NCBI RefSeq assembly: GCF_048544455.1
Contig: NC_133538.1
Span: 1,712,658-1,776,657 of the forward strand
Source of the DNA: Silene latifolia
Taxonomy: Eukaryota; Streptophyta; Magnoliopsida; Caryophyllales; Caryophyllaceae
Direction of reading: 5' to 3'
Length of the DNA: 64,000 bases
Position 1 is the first letter of the stretch. Each line of letters starts with the position of its first letter. A program made the position numbers and the translations under genes. Of the stretch, positions 11,614 to 24,150 are shown in pieces. The notes below the pieces were generated by a model, which saw only the letters and a program-made list of their open reading frames with translations, was not told where the DNA came from and ran no database searches.

Positions 11614-12528
11614 ACTGTGACACCCCGCGATAACACGGAAAACAAAACTTATAAATTCAAGCGGAAAAATAGGAAATTTTTGAAACTTTTAAAATTTAAA
11701 ACGCGAGTTCATTAAAATGCAAAACACAAATAAAGAATGCGGAAATAAAGTTTAAATTATACAAACGTGATAGTCGAGGTGAGGGAAAATATATCCCTCG
11801 AATGACAATACAATAAAAGGTGAGTCTAAACAATCCTAATAAACCAACTATAGGCCAAAGTATTCGCTAGCTCACACATGTCTTCACCCCATGAATGCAC
11901 CACTAATACCTGTCATTCATGTAAACATGAACGCCACAGTCAGTGGGGAGTAACTCAAGGTTCTCCCAGCCACAAAATGTCAAAACGAACATAACAAGGA
12001 ACTAAAACAGGTAAGTCATATAAGAGGCATACAAAAGATAAGAATATCAAGTCTATATGTAAGCATGGCAAATAATTGAGATAGAACAAGATAGGCCAAC
12101 ATTAGCTTACTAAAGATTCAACTGATCATATGAGACAATTAAGTAACATGAAAGACATGAATACGATAATCTATACCAAAGCACGCATTTCAAGGAAATA
12201 CAACATAGATGTGAGATTAGAATCCGAATCATGTGCAGCAGTTAAGGGATCAAATAGAAACTGTAGCCATTACTTTTAAAACCTCTTAACAAACTTTTCA
12301 CGGGACGTGGCTACTAATGTCGCATTCCTAGTTATGGCTTGCATCTCACCATAAGAACGGATGGGAACATCAATCCCGACGGTCATATCACAACTAAAGG
12401 GCTTATAGCTCACCCCTAGTATCCGATAGGACCAAGACAAAAAACACAAGGCATAACTCTTGCCTTGAAAGACAAATACCAAAATCTATAACCAAGCAAG
12501 ATCTTTACTACTCATATAAGACATCCAA

Positions 12529-12711
12529 CTCTCGGCAGGACGGCCAACGAGAGGGGTGTCGAAAGGGTATAGTAACCAACTCTCGGCAGTACGGCCAACG
12601 AGAGCGGCGTAAATAAACTAAGATATCCAACTCTCGGCAGAACGGCCAACGAGAGAGGTGTCGAAAGAGTATGGTAACCAACTCTCGGCAGTACGGCCAA
12701 CGAGAGCGGCG
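12529..12711. repeat. Four-copy 51-bp hairpin repeat (right LTR copy)
   Basis: Same array as at 6904. Arms start at 12529, 12580, 12631 and 12682, again 51 bases apart, and all four arm pairs are intact. Confidence 0.9.
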
Positions 12712-14573
12712 ACCTAAGTCCAATGAATAGAACAAACTTAGCCCCAACAACTAAAACATAGCAAGCCCAAGGGAAGGTATATGTAAATTCCCCATATAAA
12801 TTATAGTGACCCCGATCTATAAAATATAATGAACGGTAATGAACAATTTATAATAAGCTAAACAAGAATTTAATTATAAATGACTCAATTTAATTAAACA
12901 AGTAGAATAATTTTCTCATAATTGAGATAAGATATATAAATGAGAATGAACGGACTAAAAATTCATATTATAGGTAAATGAGATAAATAATAAATTCCAC
13001 TTTTATGATTAATGTGAGAAAAATATATGAATGAACGATATTTAATAAATTAAGTTATATAAGTCATGAGACGGGTTTTAAATAAACCAAACACGAATTT
13101 AAATCGACCAAAGAAGGTACAAAACTCGAGGCTAGGCCACGGCTCAACCACATGACTAGGGCCATAACTGGCCAGCCCTAGCCATTGTCCAGGCCGCAGG
13201 CAGCCCCTGCTCAGGCCATAGGCCGTTCCTGCTCAGGCCACAACTGTGACCAACACTCCACCTAAACAACTACCCATCTTAGCCATGTAACTACCTAAAT
13301 CAGCCACCAAAATACCTGCTTGACTGTCCCAAAACAGCTCACTCAATCACGTTAAAAAAAAAATCCCAAAACCTTGCAACAGAACATCTCAAAACAACCC
13401 CACCACTGTCCATGAACAACTCTGAAAAACCTGCACAAAGTGATCCACTAAAATAGTCCCTCATCACCCCACGAAACAGCCTGCTCAACACATTATAGCG
13501 GTCCTAAAAATACACAGGAAACCGTCCCACATCAGTCACTCTTACGCCCTAAAAACAGTCCTGAAAGGTACTATCTTATCCGTCCCAAAACTGTCCCAAA
13601 GTACCTGCAAAACTGACTCAAAACAGTCCACATCCCACCTTAAAACAGTTCCAAATACTCATCCAAGGCCATTCCAAAAAAGATGTCCAAAACAGTCCAT
13701 TCGACTATAAATTAAGACGGAAATGAAAGCAAGGTTGAGACGGAAACAAGCGCAAGTAATACATGAACAACCACCCTTAAATTTGTCCTAATACAACTCA
13801 AAGATGACGTGTAAAGACAGTTCATTTTTAACATCCTTTCGAGACGGAAATTACCATACAAATGACCCATATCATACTTGCATATACACTTGACAAATGA
13901 TGCTACTTGTACTATTTATATTGAAATACGATGAAGAAATATGAAGTACTGGTAATTTCATGATGCAATTCTGAGAAAATAGGAATACAACCGTTCAATT
14001 TAGAGCAAGTGGTAGGCTTTACTGACATAGGCAAAAAGGCAGCAACGAAAATAGAAAGGTTGCTTGGTTTCTAGCCCAAAATAAACATTCAGAGGATTAA
14101 CACAAGAAAATAGGATTTTCCTTCGTAATCTCCATTGATTACATACGTAGCTATGTATAGTGCACAATTAACCAGCTAATGCATAGTATCCCATAACTAA
14201 TTGCCACAAGAATACAAAAAGGATTAAACTTTAAGACATGTTAGGGAATAAAACCGAGTCAAGGGACGAAGATTCGACATTTTGTCGAGTAACCTATCAC
14301 CGTTACCTTTTTGCTCTTCACATTTCCGACCCAAAGCTACTCCGAGTTGTCCGAGTTAATATATAGAAGGAAGGAGAACGGAAAGAGGAAGAGTTTGGTG
14401 TAAAGTTTATCGAATTTGGTTGAGAATGGAGGCGGGATCTGAGTAAAGGACGGCGGAAATGGTGTGAGGTTATGTTGAATGTTGTTGTTGTGTTGTTGAT
14501 TCAATATCAACGAAAAAGAAAGGCAGAATGAAGGGGGGTGGGGACGGGGTGTAACAACAACAATAACATAATA

Positions 14574-14591
14574 ATAGTAATAATATAATAT

Positions 14592-14682
<91 letters not shown>
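14574..14682. repeat. (TAA)n microsatellite, expanded allele, in the right LTR
   Basis: About 105 bases of almost uninterrupted ATA/TAA units, against about 70 interrupted bases in the partner LTR. It accounts for most of the 44-base LTR length difference. Confidence 0.9.
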
Positions 14683-15328
14683 TATAAATATATTTAAAAG
14701 TAGAGTGTGGGGTGGATAGGGGTGTGTGTGTCGATATAGGGTAGGTCGAGAAAAGATTAGTTCCACAAGTGGAAATGTGACGGTCTATAGCTAGACGGAA
14801 ATTATTATTATTATTGTCACTATCATTACCCGACAAAAAAAATACGTATACATATATTATTATATAAACCATGCCTTAAAGATATAATTTAATCGTACGT
14901 ATTTTTATATAAACGAGCTTTTATATAATACGTTTATAAAAATCGTGTTTGACATAAAATTAATTAAATTGAATAATTCAAAAATATGAAATAAAGTAAT
15001 CGAACAGTTTATAATAAATTTAAAATGTCAAAATGGAAAATTCGCGGGTGTTACATTAACATCTATCACATGAGCATTTAGTCCTTATCATTTGCATTTA
15101 TTGATCATTTGTAATATTAAGCTAACACTTGGGTTTTAAATATCCGTGGAGAACCATATGGTGATTTCCGCCCATATGGGTAGCAGTGATTGTCAGGTTA
15201 GCTTGATTTGATGCGAGGGCTTGGGAGCGGTCTTCATGTTTTCGTCATCACTTATGCTTGTCTAGTTTTTTGACATTTTAAACTCCACTTTATTTCAATT
15301 GGGTTGTACTAAATGGGATTGGATTTGT

Positions 15329-16293
15329 TGTTGGAGCTTGTGTCCTCCACAAATTAGAGTGATAACATTTATAAATCTCTTATAGGTTCACAATGGTATA
15401 CTTCGTATTTTATCAGTTGATTAACGATTACCTAATAACGGTTGGCTTGCTAGAAAGTTTGACGTTATTATCATACAGATGACGGTGATCAACTGGTCCA
15501 TAAAAGTCACACCTAAAGGATGTGTTTGAGAGATGTGATTATGGAAATTTAATCACATTGATGCCTTATATGACTAAAAGGTTAGTACATATAATTGACT
15601 AAACAGTTAGTCAACGTGTTGATGAGAGATTTATTTAATGCCGATTAAATAATATTAGCTGAGACGAATTAACTGTCAATTCGTAAATTGAATATAATAA
15701 GTTATATTTAATTGATGTATATAATGTTAGCTTGGACGAATTAATATGTTAATTCGCAATTAAATGTAATCGGTTCTATTTAATTAGCAAGTTAAAGTAT
15801 ATATTATACGATATTGTCACAGAACGGCTTTAATAAATCAACTGCAAGCTGTTGTGTGTAGACTTATTAATACGGAATTAAATAAATGACAATTTATAAA
15901 TAATACATTTTATACATTTTGTATACTACCAAAACAAGAAGATTTAATCTCCTTATTTTTGGTAAGTAGAAAAAACGGAAAAAAGAGAAAATAATCTCTC
16001 TTATTTTCGGTTATATGGGCCGAAATTAGGGAGAAAATATCTCCCTGGACTTCTCTTTTTCGGTGAGAATAAGAGGAGTAGAGAGATCATTTTCTTTAAC
16101 CTAATTCTAACCTAATCTTGCCTCTCATCAAAAATACAAAAACACAAAAACCCTAAATAATTTACAGAAAATTGGGGATCGATTCTAGCAAGAACAAAAG
16201 GGCATATCTCATATCATCTTGGGTGCAACTGATAGGTGAATATCATTGCGATATTGTTCTTAGGCCCATTTTGCTAGGACCGAAGGTTGATTT
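15329..16293 (+). repeat. 5' LTR of copia A, 3' end deleted
   Basis: Co-linear with 22902-23867 up to GGTTGATTTC, where homology stops. The following bases match the copia leader, not the LTR. About 100 bases of LTR end and the PBS are missing, so a single deletion crosses the LTR-PBS junction. Confidence 0.85.
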
Positions 16294-18104
16294 CCATTTT
16301 GATTTTCCATATTGGTGTTTTAATCAGTTAAAATGATTATATAAAGAATTGGTAGATGCTTGATTTAATGAAGATTAAGTTAAAATGTAAATGGAAATCG
16401 TCATGTTGATGATATAAAAAATTGTTTTTGCTATATAGTTTTTGGCATATACGGTTAATCATGTTTCATTAATTCATATGCTAATCATGTTCTAATAGCA
16501 ACTATAAACGATTTTCTTCATCTTAATTTTTTAGTTTTAGGGTTTGCCGAAAGCACAATGAAAAAAAAAATTTCTGTTTTTTGTTGCATTTTTCCTGAAA
16601 TGCCGAGAAAAAAAAGGGTAGGCTGTTTTTTTTTGTTTTTTTTGTTGGGCTATTGCTGAAAAAAAAAAAAGAAAAGGCTGTTTTGTTTTTTTATTCCAGC
16701 CGAGAGCAAAGAAGAAAAAAAAAACTTTTTTTTTTGTTTTTCCTGTTTTTGCCGAGACCCAAATAAAAAAAGGGGGATTTTTTGTTTGTTTTGGCCAATT
16801 TTGATTATACATTAAATTTATAATGTATGATTAATTGTTGTGAAGAAGTTTACAATTATAAGATATCTAATTATTTTAAAGAAGTTTAAAATAATGTTGG
16901 ATTAAATTCATATTACAAGTTTAATATGAATTAAGATTAAATTTATAGTGAGTAATTGAGGAATTGTCACTTAATTTGATCAATTAAATAGGTGGTTTGG
17001 GAAATTAATCTACATATTTAAAGAATTATGTCTTGCATGTTTAATTTTTTTAGTTGATGCATTTTTTGTTGAATGAATTGTTGAATTAATTTATTTACGT
17101 ATTTTTGCAATCAGTTATAATTTGTAATACCTAGTGTGGCCTTAGTCAAATTATGTTTTCGTAATGATGGAAACATAATTTTTAATGTAATTTGAGATCT
17201 CGTATCTCCGTTCGGTTTTCTTTATTTATTACGGTTTTGAAATTAGAATGTAAATAGCTTTATTATGTAATTTTAAATTGTAATTTTTGAGAAGACTAAA
17301 GATGGAGATTGGAGCTCACTCCCGCTACATGGATCAAGATGGAACATCAAGACAAGCTTCTTGGGTCCAAGGATGGATTCCAAAGTTGTATTTATGTTCA
17401 TTTTGATAGATAGGCCACACTAGGACTTGTTTTTTTATTTTTACGTTTTCGTTCCTGTTGCTTTTCATTCACATGATAGTTTATGCATCATATTCCGCCT
17501 AAACCAAACCACCTACTAAAATGCATGAAAATTGACTCATATAGTTTGTATGTTAGTTTTCATAGACATACAGATGTCGCACATATTTATTCAGCCATCA
17601 CCTTAGTTTATTCATTCACGCATGCTAGATATTAGTTCACTTAAAATGAACTAAAATAAAGTTGATGGGATCTTCCTCTAAAAGAGAAATTGAGACTAGT
17701 CTTTATAAGGGCAAACAACTATAAATCCCTTCTTCGTCGGTAGGCATAATATGACCCCTTCTACGTTGGGTAAGTAGTTTGTGTTGACTTAGTTTATCTC
17801 AACATTATAGTCCGAAGAGTTTCTCGTGATTATGATGGACTAAAGATAGAATTTACAGAAATTTATCGACCAAGAATTCTAACAGTAGAATTAGCCAAAA
17901 GGTTGAATTATCAATTTACAGATAATTGAGTCTTGGGATCATTTATATAATTATTGAGGGAGGTCAATTATATAAATGCTTGAGTCTTTGCTTATAACAG
18001 TTTTTGCATTAAGACTTAAAATCAAAACGATGCATATGCTTATTATTTTTATTCTTCTTTTCGCAGTGTAGAATACGTTTATTTTGATAATACTGTTTCA
18101 ACAA
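16294..18104 (+). other. Copia A leader with homopolymer-rich block
   Basis: Non-coding. 16555-16800 is dominated by A and T runs of 6-12 bases separated by words such as TTGCCGAGA and TTGCTGAAA. The sister copy has a similar block at 34740-35050. At 17680-17900 there is a leader stretch (TCGACCAAGAATTCTAACAG) that is also recognisable in copia B, showing the copias are related. Confidence 0.7.
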
Positions 18105-19000
18105 ATGGCTGGAAATATCGAAATCCCAATGCCGAGTGCCACACTTGGACGCGAGTCCTGGCTTAAAGTTTTTATGGACAACATGAATCAGTTCACACGA
18201 CTGAAGAATGATGGGTTCAACTTTGCGGACTGGGAGGCGGCACTACGGAATGCTGCCATTGCTGACGGTAAGCTCAAGTACTTAACTGAGCCAATACCGG
18301 TAAACCTAGGCCCCAATGCAGGAGTTACGAGTCACTTGTTTATAGTGATTTCGTCATGGAAGCGGGTGCGATAAAGAACGTACTCATCTTTGCAATGGAA
18401 ACCAATTTGCAGAGACGCTTCAGTGCTCAAGGTGCAAACAATATTTTCACCACGCTCACTAACGAGTTCTCAAAAGCACCGATAATCGTTACTTATGAGC
18501 ATACCTGTCGCTTCTTTGATGTGAAACTCCAAAAGGGCCAACCGGTTAGCCCACACATTCTTAACATGATTGAGAATGTCGAGAAATTGGAGGCACTTGA
18601 TTGCAAAATCAGTGAGAGCATAGTCATTGACCGAATGCTTCATTCTCTTCATGATGGTTTTGCCCTTTTCAGGGCGAACGACTACATGAATGACTTAAAG
18701 AAAAGTCCTCATGAGCTACACTCACTTCTCGTACAGACCGAGAAGGATATGAAATTTAGTGGGAGCATGAAGCAGGATGTTCTCACGATTTCCAACAAGA
18801 ATAAAGGTAAGGGCAAAGCTCCAGGCGACCTAACTGTAGGTAAGCCAAAGTTTAAAAAGCCAGGAAATGGTAAGAGTGGGCCTGGTGAGACTAGTGGCTC
18901 ACAGGGCAAGGCAAAGAGCAAGGGCAGTGACATAGAGTGCCACCATTTGTCACAAGACTGGACATTGGAGGAGGAACTGTCCCATGTACCGTGAGGACAT
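18105..19000 (+). pseudogene. gag: Copia A gag
   Basis: The start is set at the ATG of MAGNIEIPMPSATL, which matches the start of the sister gag (MAGNNAIPMPRATL). The body holds NFADWEAALRNAAIADGKL and FRANDYMNDLKKSPHELHSL, a plant copia Gag. A one-base loss near 18325 shifts the frame. An extra T near 18946 breaks the CX2CX4HX4C zinc knuckle just after CHH, although the downstream bases still encode the remaining finger in another frame. Gag would assemble the particle and bind element RNA through this finger. About 290 residues if repaired, matching the sister. Confidence 0.85.
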
Positions 19001-19034
19001 AAAAGCAGGCTGCGTCGTTCCTGTTGGTATGTCA

Positions 19035-22000
19035 TCTTATATTCATATGATTTAGATTAACCATGCAAGTTTCGGAACTTGGGTACTTGATACTGATTGT
19101 GGTTTTCATCTGTGTAATCATTTGCAGGGCCTAAGAAACATCACACCTCTCGGAAAGGGTGATGTGGACCTTCGAGTCGGGAATGGAGCTAGAGTTACTG
19201 CAGTCTCGAAGGGAACATATGTAATCCAACTCCCTAGTGGTTTTGAGTTATTTTTAAATAACTGTTACTATGTACCCAGTTTGTCTAAGAACATTATTTC
19301 AGTTTTCGTACTTGATAAAGACGGTTTTTCATTTTTAATAAAGGATAATAGCTGTATTTTCTCTTTCAATGAAATGATTTATGGCAAAGCATTTTCCATG
19401 AATGGAATTTACATCTTAGATCAAACCACAGAAGTATTACATGTGAATAATAAGAAATTAAAGGTTGGTGACAAAGATCGAACCTATCTATGGCATTGTC
19501 GAATGGGACACGTAAATGAAAAACGCGTGAAGAAACTCGTCGATGATGGGACTATTCCCGCATTCGATTTTTATACATATGGCACGTGTGAATCATGTCT
19601 CATTGGCAAAATGACTCGAATGTCCTTCAAAGGTGTTGGAATGCGCGCTAGTGACCTATTAGGACTCGTACATACTGACGTATGTGGACCTATGTCAATT
19701 ACCGCTAGAGATGGCTATAGATATTTTATCACTTTCACGGACGATTTGAGTAGATACGGATATGTCTACTTAATGAAGCATAAAAGTGAGTCCTTTGAGA
19801 AATTCAAGGAATACCAGAATAAGGTTGAGAACCAACTGGGTAGAAAGGTCAAAGCACTGCGTTTAGATCGGAGTGGCGAATATCTTTCAAATGAGTTTGA
19901 TCAACACCTTAAAGACTGTGGAATTGTTTTGCAGTTAACTCCACCTGGAACACCTCAATTGAATGGTGTGTCCGAACGGAGAAATCGAACCTTACTTGAT
20001 ATGGTTCGATCCATGATGAGTCACACGGTAGTACCTGATTCATTATGGGGTTTTACTCTTTTGTCAGCTGCTCTTATACTTAACCGAAGTCCGACTAAAG
20101 CTGTCGACAACACTCCATACGAAATGTGGAAGAGAACGGTCCCCAACTTGTCCTTTATTCGGGTTTGGGGCTGCGAGGCTTATGTCAAGTGGAGACACGG
20201 GGATAAGCTCGGCCCGCGATCGGTCAAGACATATATTATTTGTTATCCAAAAGTAATATTTGGTCATTACTTCTATTCGCCGACCGAACATCGAATTTTT
20301 GTTGTGGCTAGTGCGACGTTCTTAGAGAAAGAATTACTCGAGAACAAGAGAAGTAATAGAACTTTCGAGCTGTCAGAGATTCCAGAACCAACAACCGAGG
20401 AACAGATAGAGCAAGTTGTTCCTCCAACTGATAATACGGTTAATATTCCTGAGGAACCTAGGAGGTCAGGTAGAGTCTCTAATCCTCCGGACAGATACAT
20501 TGGTATGGTCGAGGAGAATGACATTTTGCTCCTAGGGAGTAATGAACCCGCTACCTATAAAGGTGCTATGGCCTATTCCGACTCAAAGCTATGGCTCGAA
20601 GCCATGCAATCCTAGATGGACTCCATGTATGAGAATGACGTATGGGATCTAGTTGATTTACCTAATAAGGTAAAACCTCTATAGTGCAAATGGCTTTACA
20701 AAATAAAGCATTATGTAGACGCGCAACCAGATACCTATAAGGCACGACTAGTGGCAAAAGGTTTCACCCAAGTGCACGGATTGCATTATGATGAAATTTT
20801 TGCACCTGTAGTCATGCTACATTCCATTCGGATAATCTTAGCGATTGCCGCTTTTCATGACTATAAAATTTGGCAATTGGATGTGAAAACCGCCTTCTTA
20901 AACGGTTATTTAGAGGAAGAGTTGTACATGGTGCAATCCGAAGGTTTCATAGATCCTGAACATCCTAAGAAAGTATGCAAGCTTAAGCGTTCCATTTATG
21001 GACTTAAGCAAGCTTCTCGGAGTTGGAATCATCGTTTCAACCAGGTGATAAAAGAGTATGGTTTCAATCGATCGGTCGAGGAACCATGCTTATATATCAA
21101 GTCGAGTGGGAGTAAGATTTTATTCTTGATATTGTATGTCGATGACATACTCTTGATTGGGAATGACATTCCTCTCTTATCTTCGGTTAAAGGATGGTTG
21201 AAGAACCATTTCCAGATGAAAGATCTGGGTGAGGCACAACGCATATTGGGAATCCGTATCTACCGAGATAGATCACGACGGACGTTATCACTGAGTCAGG
21301 AGTCTTATTTGGATAAGATTCTTGAAAGGTTCAGCATGACCAACTCCAAGAAGGGGAACCTTCCAATGACGTCTGGGATGCAGTTGAGCGAGTCTCAGTC
21401 ACCCACGACGCCTGAAGAAATAGAGCGCATAAGTCATGTTCCTTATGCATCTGCAATAGGATCAATCATGTATGCCATGATATGCACACGTCCAGACGTG
21501 GCATATGCATTGAGTATGACGAGTCGGTACCAAAAGAATCTAGGTGAAACACACTGGATAACTGTTAAAAACATCCTCAAGTACCTACGGAGGACTAAGG
21601 ATAGGGTATTGACTTTTGGAGGAGATACTGAGCTATGCGCAATCGGTTACGCAGATGCTAGCTTCCAAATGGATCTAGATGACTCAAAATCTCAGTCCGG
21701 GTTCATCTTTACTCTTAATAGTGCTGCGGTCAGCTGGAAGAGTTCCAAACAGAGTGTTGTAGCAGATTCTACTACTGAATCCGAGTACTATTCCGCTTCC
21801 GAGGCAGCAAAGGAAGCGATATGGATGCGTCAATTCTTACAAGGACTTACGATAGTTCCTAGTTCGAATGACCCGATCACCATCTATTGTGACAATAGAG
21901 GTTCCATCTTCCAGGCTAAGGAACCTAAGTCTAGAAACAAATCTAGACATGTACATCGGAAAGCTCACCTGATCCGTGATTACGTGGAGCAAAAAGAGAT

Positions 22001-22124
22001 AGTGATTGACAAGATAGCTTCGGATGATAACATCGCGGACCCTCTCACTAAACTGTTGAATTTTGATAAGCATGAAGGGCACGTTATTTCCATGGGAATT
22101 AAACGTGTTCCTGAGTTGTGGTAG
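19035..22124 (+). pseudogene. pol: Copia A pol (protease-integrase-RT-RNase H)
   Basis: One continuous frame apart from TAG codons at 19053, 20613 and 20682. Domain order: protease (VLDTDCGFHLC, the usual D-T/S-G altered); integrase zinc region (WHCRMGH then CESCLIGK); integrase core with HTDVCGP, ALRLDRSGEYL and SERRNRT supplying D, D and E; reverse transcriptase with LDVKTAFLNGYLEEELYM and the catalytic YVDDILLIGND; RNase H with GYADASFQ, TTESEYY and YCDNRG. Protease-integrase before RT is diagnostic of Ty1/copia. The second integrase motif has LDRSGEY where SDRGGEY is usual. The catalytic residues of RT and RNase H remain, so the nonsense codons are the main lesions. Confidence 0.95.
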
Positions 22125-22890
22125 TTGATTATGGATTTGATACATTATCTTTTTCATATACTATTTATAACTTCATCGTTTAATATAATATTTTGTTTTT
22201 CATGTGGATTGTACCGACAACAATGAACGCCACAAAGTGAACTGAATTACATTATATTTGTTTGGTCCGTAATTGCCTTAATGAGCTGATAACTCTGGCT
22301 ATTATATTGTGCAGTCGATTGATGGTGGGTTCAACAAGCCATAAGTCAAATAGTTAACTGATCGATCACAAATACGGGTTATAACGATATCTCATAGGAC
22401 AATTATTTTTGTGACAACGTAATGGAGTCCTAAATGTTTAAAAACATTTGGTGCCAGGTCGTAAATACGACATCCATTGTGTTCCTAGAGTCGATTCTTT
22501 TGACTATCGACTGTCTCTTGAGATTAAGGCAGTTTTTGGGTGACTTTGGTTTCTTTCTCATGGTCTGCCGTAACTGGAGACTAAGTAGTTTTTTTTGGTC
22601 ATTTCATACTGTGCTTACATCTGCAGGATTCGAGTTGAAGAAAATATCCAACCCTTATCAGGTTTAGTTATTTCTCAGGGCCACTCGAGGAGATGTAACT
22701 GAAATGCATGGCCATGCTCGAATGATGATTCGTTTATCATTTAAGTTACTCTCTAATCGGGGAAACCACTCTTGATATTGATCACTTGTAAAATACGACC
22801 TTTGAATACGGATTTTGTAAATTGTTTTACATTGAGTGGGAGAAATTTTAGGATATGAGAATCGGTTATCGCACATACACTTGTGAGGAC
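22125..22890 (+). other. Copia A 3' untranslated region
   Basis: About 770 bases between the pol stop and the PPT with no credible coding. The same stretch is conserved in the sister copy (28646-29424, opposite strand), so it is part of the family, not an insertion. Confidence 0.6.
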
Positions 22891-22901
22891 AAGTGGGAGT
22901 T
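22891..22901 (+). promoter_or_regulatory. Copia A polypurine tract
   Basis: AAGTGGGAGTT directly before the 3' LTR start, the usual copia PPT form. Confidence 0.85.
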
Positions 22902-23967
22902 TGTTGGAGCTTGTGTCCTCCACAAATTAGTGTGATAAAATTTATAAATCTCTTATAGGTTCACAAGGGTATACTTCGTATTTCATCAGTTGATTAACGA
23001 TTACCTAATAACGGTTGGCTTGCTAGAAAGTTTGACGTTATTATCATACATATGGGGGTGATCAACTGGTCCCTAAAAGTCACACCTAAAGGATGTATTT
23101 GAGAGATGTGATTATGGAAATGTAATCACATTGATGCCTTATATGACTAAAAGGTTAGTTTATATAATTGACTAAAAAGTTAGTCAACAAGTTAATGAGA
23201 CGATTATTTAATGCCGATTAAATAATATTAGCTGAGACGAATTAACTTTCAATTCGTAAATTGAATATAATAAGTTATATTTAATTGATGTATATAATGT
23301 TAGCTTGGACGAATTAATATGTTAATTCGCAATTAAATGTAATCGGTTATATTTAATTAGCAAGTTAAAGTATATATTATACGATATTGTCACAGACCGG
23401 CTTTAATAAATCGACTGCAAGCTGTTGTGTGTAGACTTATTAATACGGAATTAAATAAATGACAATTTATAAATAATACATTTTATACATTTTGTATACT
23501 ACGAAAATAAGAAGATTTAATCTCCTTATTTTTGGTAAGTAGAAAAACCGGAAAAAAGAGAAAATAATCTCTCTTATTTTCGGTTATATGGGCCGAAATT
23601 AGGGAGAAAATATCTCCCTGGACTTCTCTTTTTCGATGAGAATAAGAGGAGTAGAGAGATCATTTTCTTTAAACTAATTCTAACCTAATCTTGCGCCTCA
23701 TAAAAAACACAAAAACTCTAAATAATTTACAGAAAATTGGGGCTCGATTCTAGCAAGAACAAAAGGGCATATCTCATATCATCTTGGGTGCAACTGATAG
23801 GTGAATATCATTGCGATATTGTTCTTAGGCCGATTTTGCTAGGACCGAAGGTTGATTTCATAATCTCTCTATTTTGTTTATGTAGTTTTCATTTATGACT
23901 AGTAATCATCTTTATAATTTCGTTATAATCCTTATATTTAAAGGAAAGCATACATATAATTCCCACA
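22902..23967 (+). repeat. 3' LTR of copia A (complete)
   Basis: 1066 bases, TGTTGGAGC to TTCCCACA. Its last 100 bases, absent from the 5' LTR, match the LTR ends of the sister element. The GTTATATGGGCC stretch corresponds to the TATATAAAAAG promoter box of the sister LTR but no longer has a TATA box. Confidence 0.85.
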
Positions 23968-24150
23968 TTTGCATCCCCTAAACTTGTAACTATTTATCTA
24001 ACTCATACTTATCTATTTTAGTTTCTTGTCATAAATTCTTCTTGACTTCTTTGTTCGTACTACAAGCTTGGGAAACCAAGTCTTGTAATGCCTCCATGTG
24101 TTGGGAATACCTTACGGTAGGGTCCCGACTTATGGGAGTGTTACAAAATC

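Larger units (their letters stand above)
11616..15055 (-). repeat. 5' LTR of the LARD-like element
   Basis: 3440 bases, co-linear with 5990-9385 and differing by scattered substitutions plus a longer (TAA)n tract. The TATATATTA box is at 14357-14366 and the hairpin array at 12529-12711. The frames at 14470-14872 are translated microsatellite, not genes. Confidence 0.85.
5985..15060 (-). mobile_element. LARD-like non-autonomous gypsy element with 3.4-kb LTRs (element 5990-15055 plus TSD)
   Basis: Two near-identical LTRs (about 98% by eye) flank a 2.23-kb internal region that encodes nothing recognisable. Perfect TTAAC target duplications lie at 5985-5989 and 15056-15060. PBS and PPT both place the element on the minus strand. 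LTR ends are TGTAACACCCGCG at the start and CGCGGGGTGTCACA at the end. Long LTRs with a non-coding interior define a large retrotransposon derivative, which must move using proteins from a related gypsy element. The high LTR similarity makes it one of the younger insertions here. Confidence 0.85.
15329..23967 (+). mobile_element. Copia A: Ty1/copia retrotransposon, plus strand, defective
   Basis: LTRs start TGTTGGAGCTTGTGTCC, and the complete 3' LTR ends AATTCCCACA at 23967. The flanks TTTGT (15324-15328) and TTTGC (23968-23972) are a probable TSD with one mismatch. Gag, then protease, integrase, reverse transcriptase and RNase H follow in copia order. Compared with its sister at 27659-38526, it has lost the last part of the 5' LTR, the PBS and the first bases of the leader. 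It also has a shifted gag and three nonsense codons in pol, so it cannot replicate on its own. Confidence 0.9.
4663..24145 (+). mobile_element. Solo LTR of a Ty3/gypsy element, itself interrupted twice
   Basis: It begins TGTAATATCTC and ends GGGAGTGTTACA. The 5-bp direct repeat AAATC lies immediately outside each end (4658-4662, 24146-24150). After removing the LARD-like element and copia A, about 1.77 kb remains, with no PBS, PPT or coding, so it is a solo LTR left by recombination between two LTRs. Plus orientation is inferred from the start/end style and from a CT-rich leader-like tract after about 4930 that resembles a transcription start region. The family is gypsy-like; the exact lineage is not determinable. 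Confidence 0.75.

Noticed and set aside
16537..16812. 91-aa Lys/Phe-rich minus-strand frame
   Set aside because: Produced by A and T homopolymers in the copia leader; the frame at 34853-35062 is the same kind of artefact.
18709..19035. Antisense frames over copia gag and pol (for example 20273-20524, 31252-31479)
   Set aside because: Shadows of the strongly supported gag-pol frames on the other strand.
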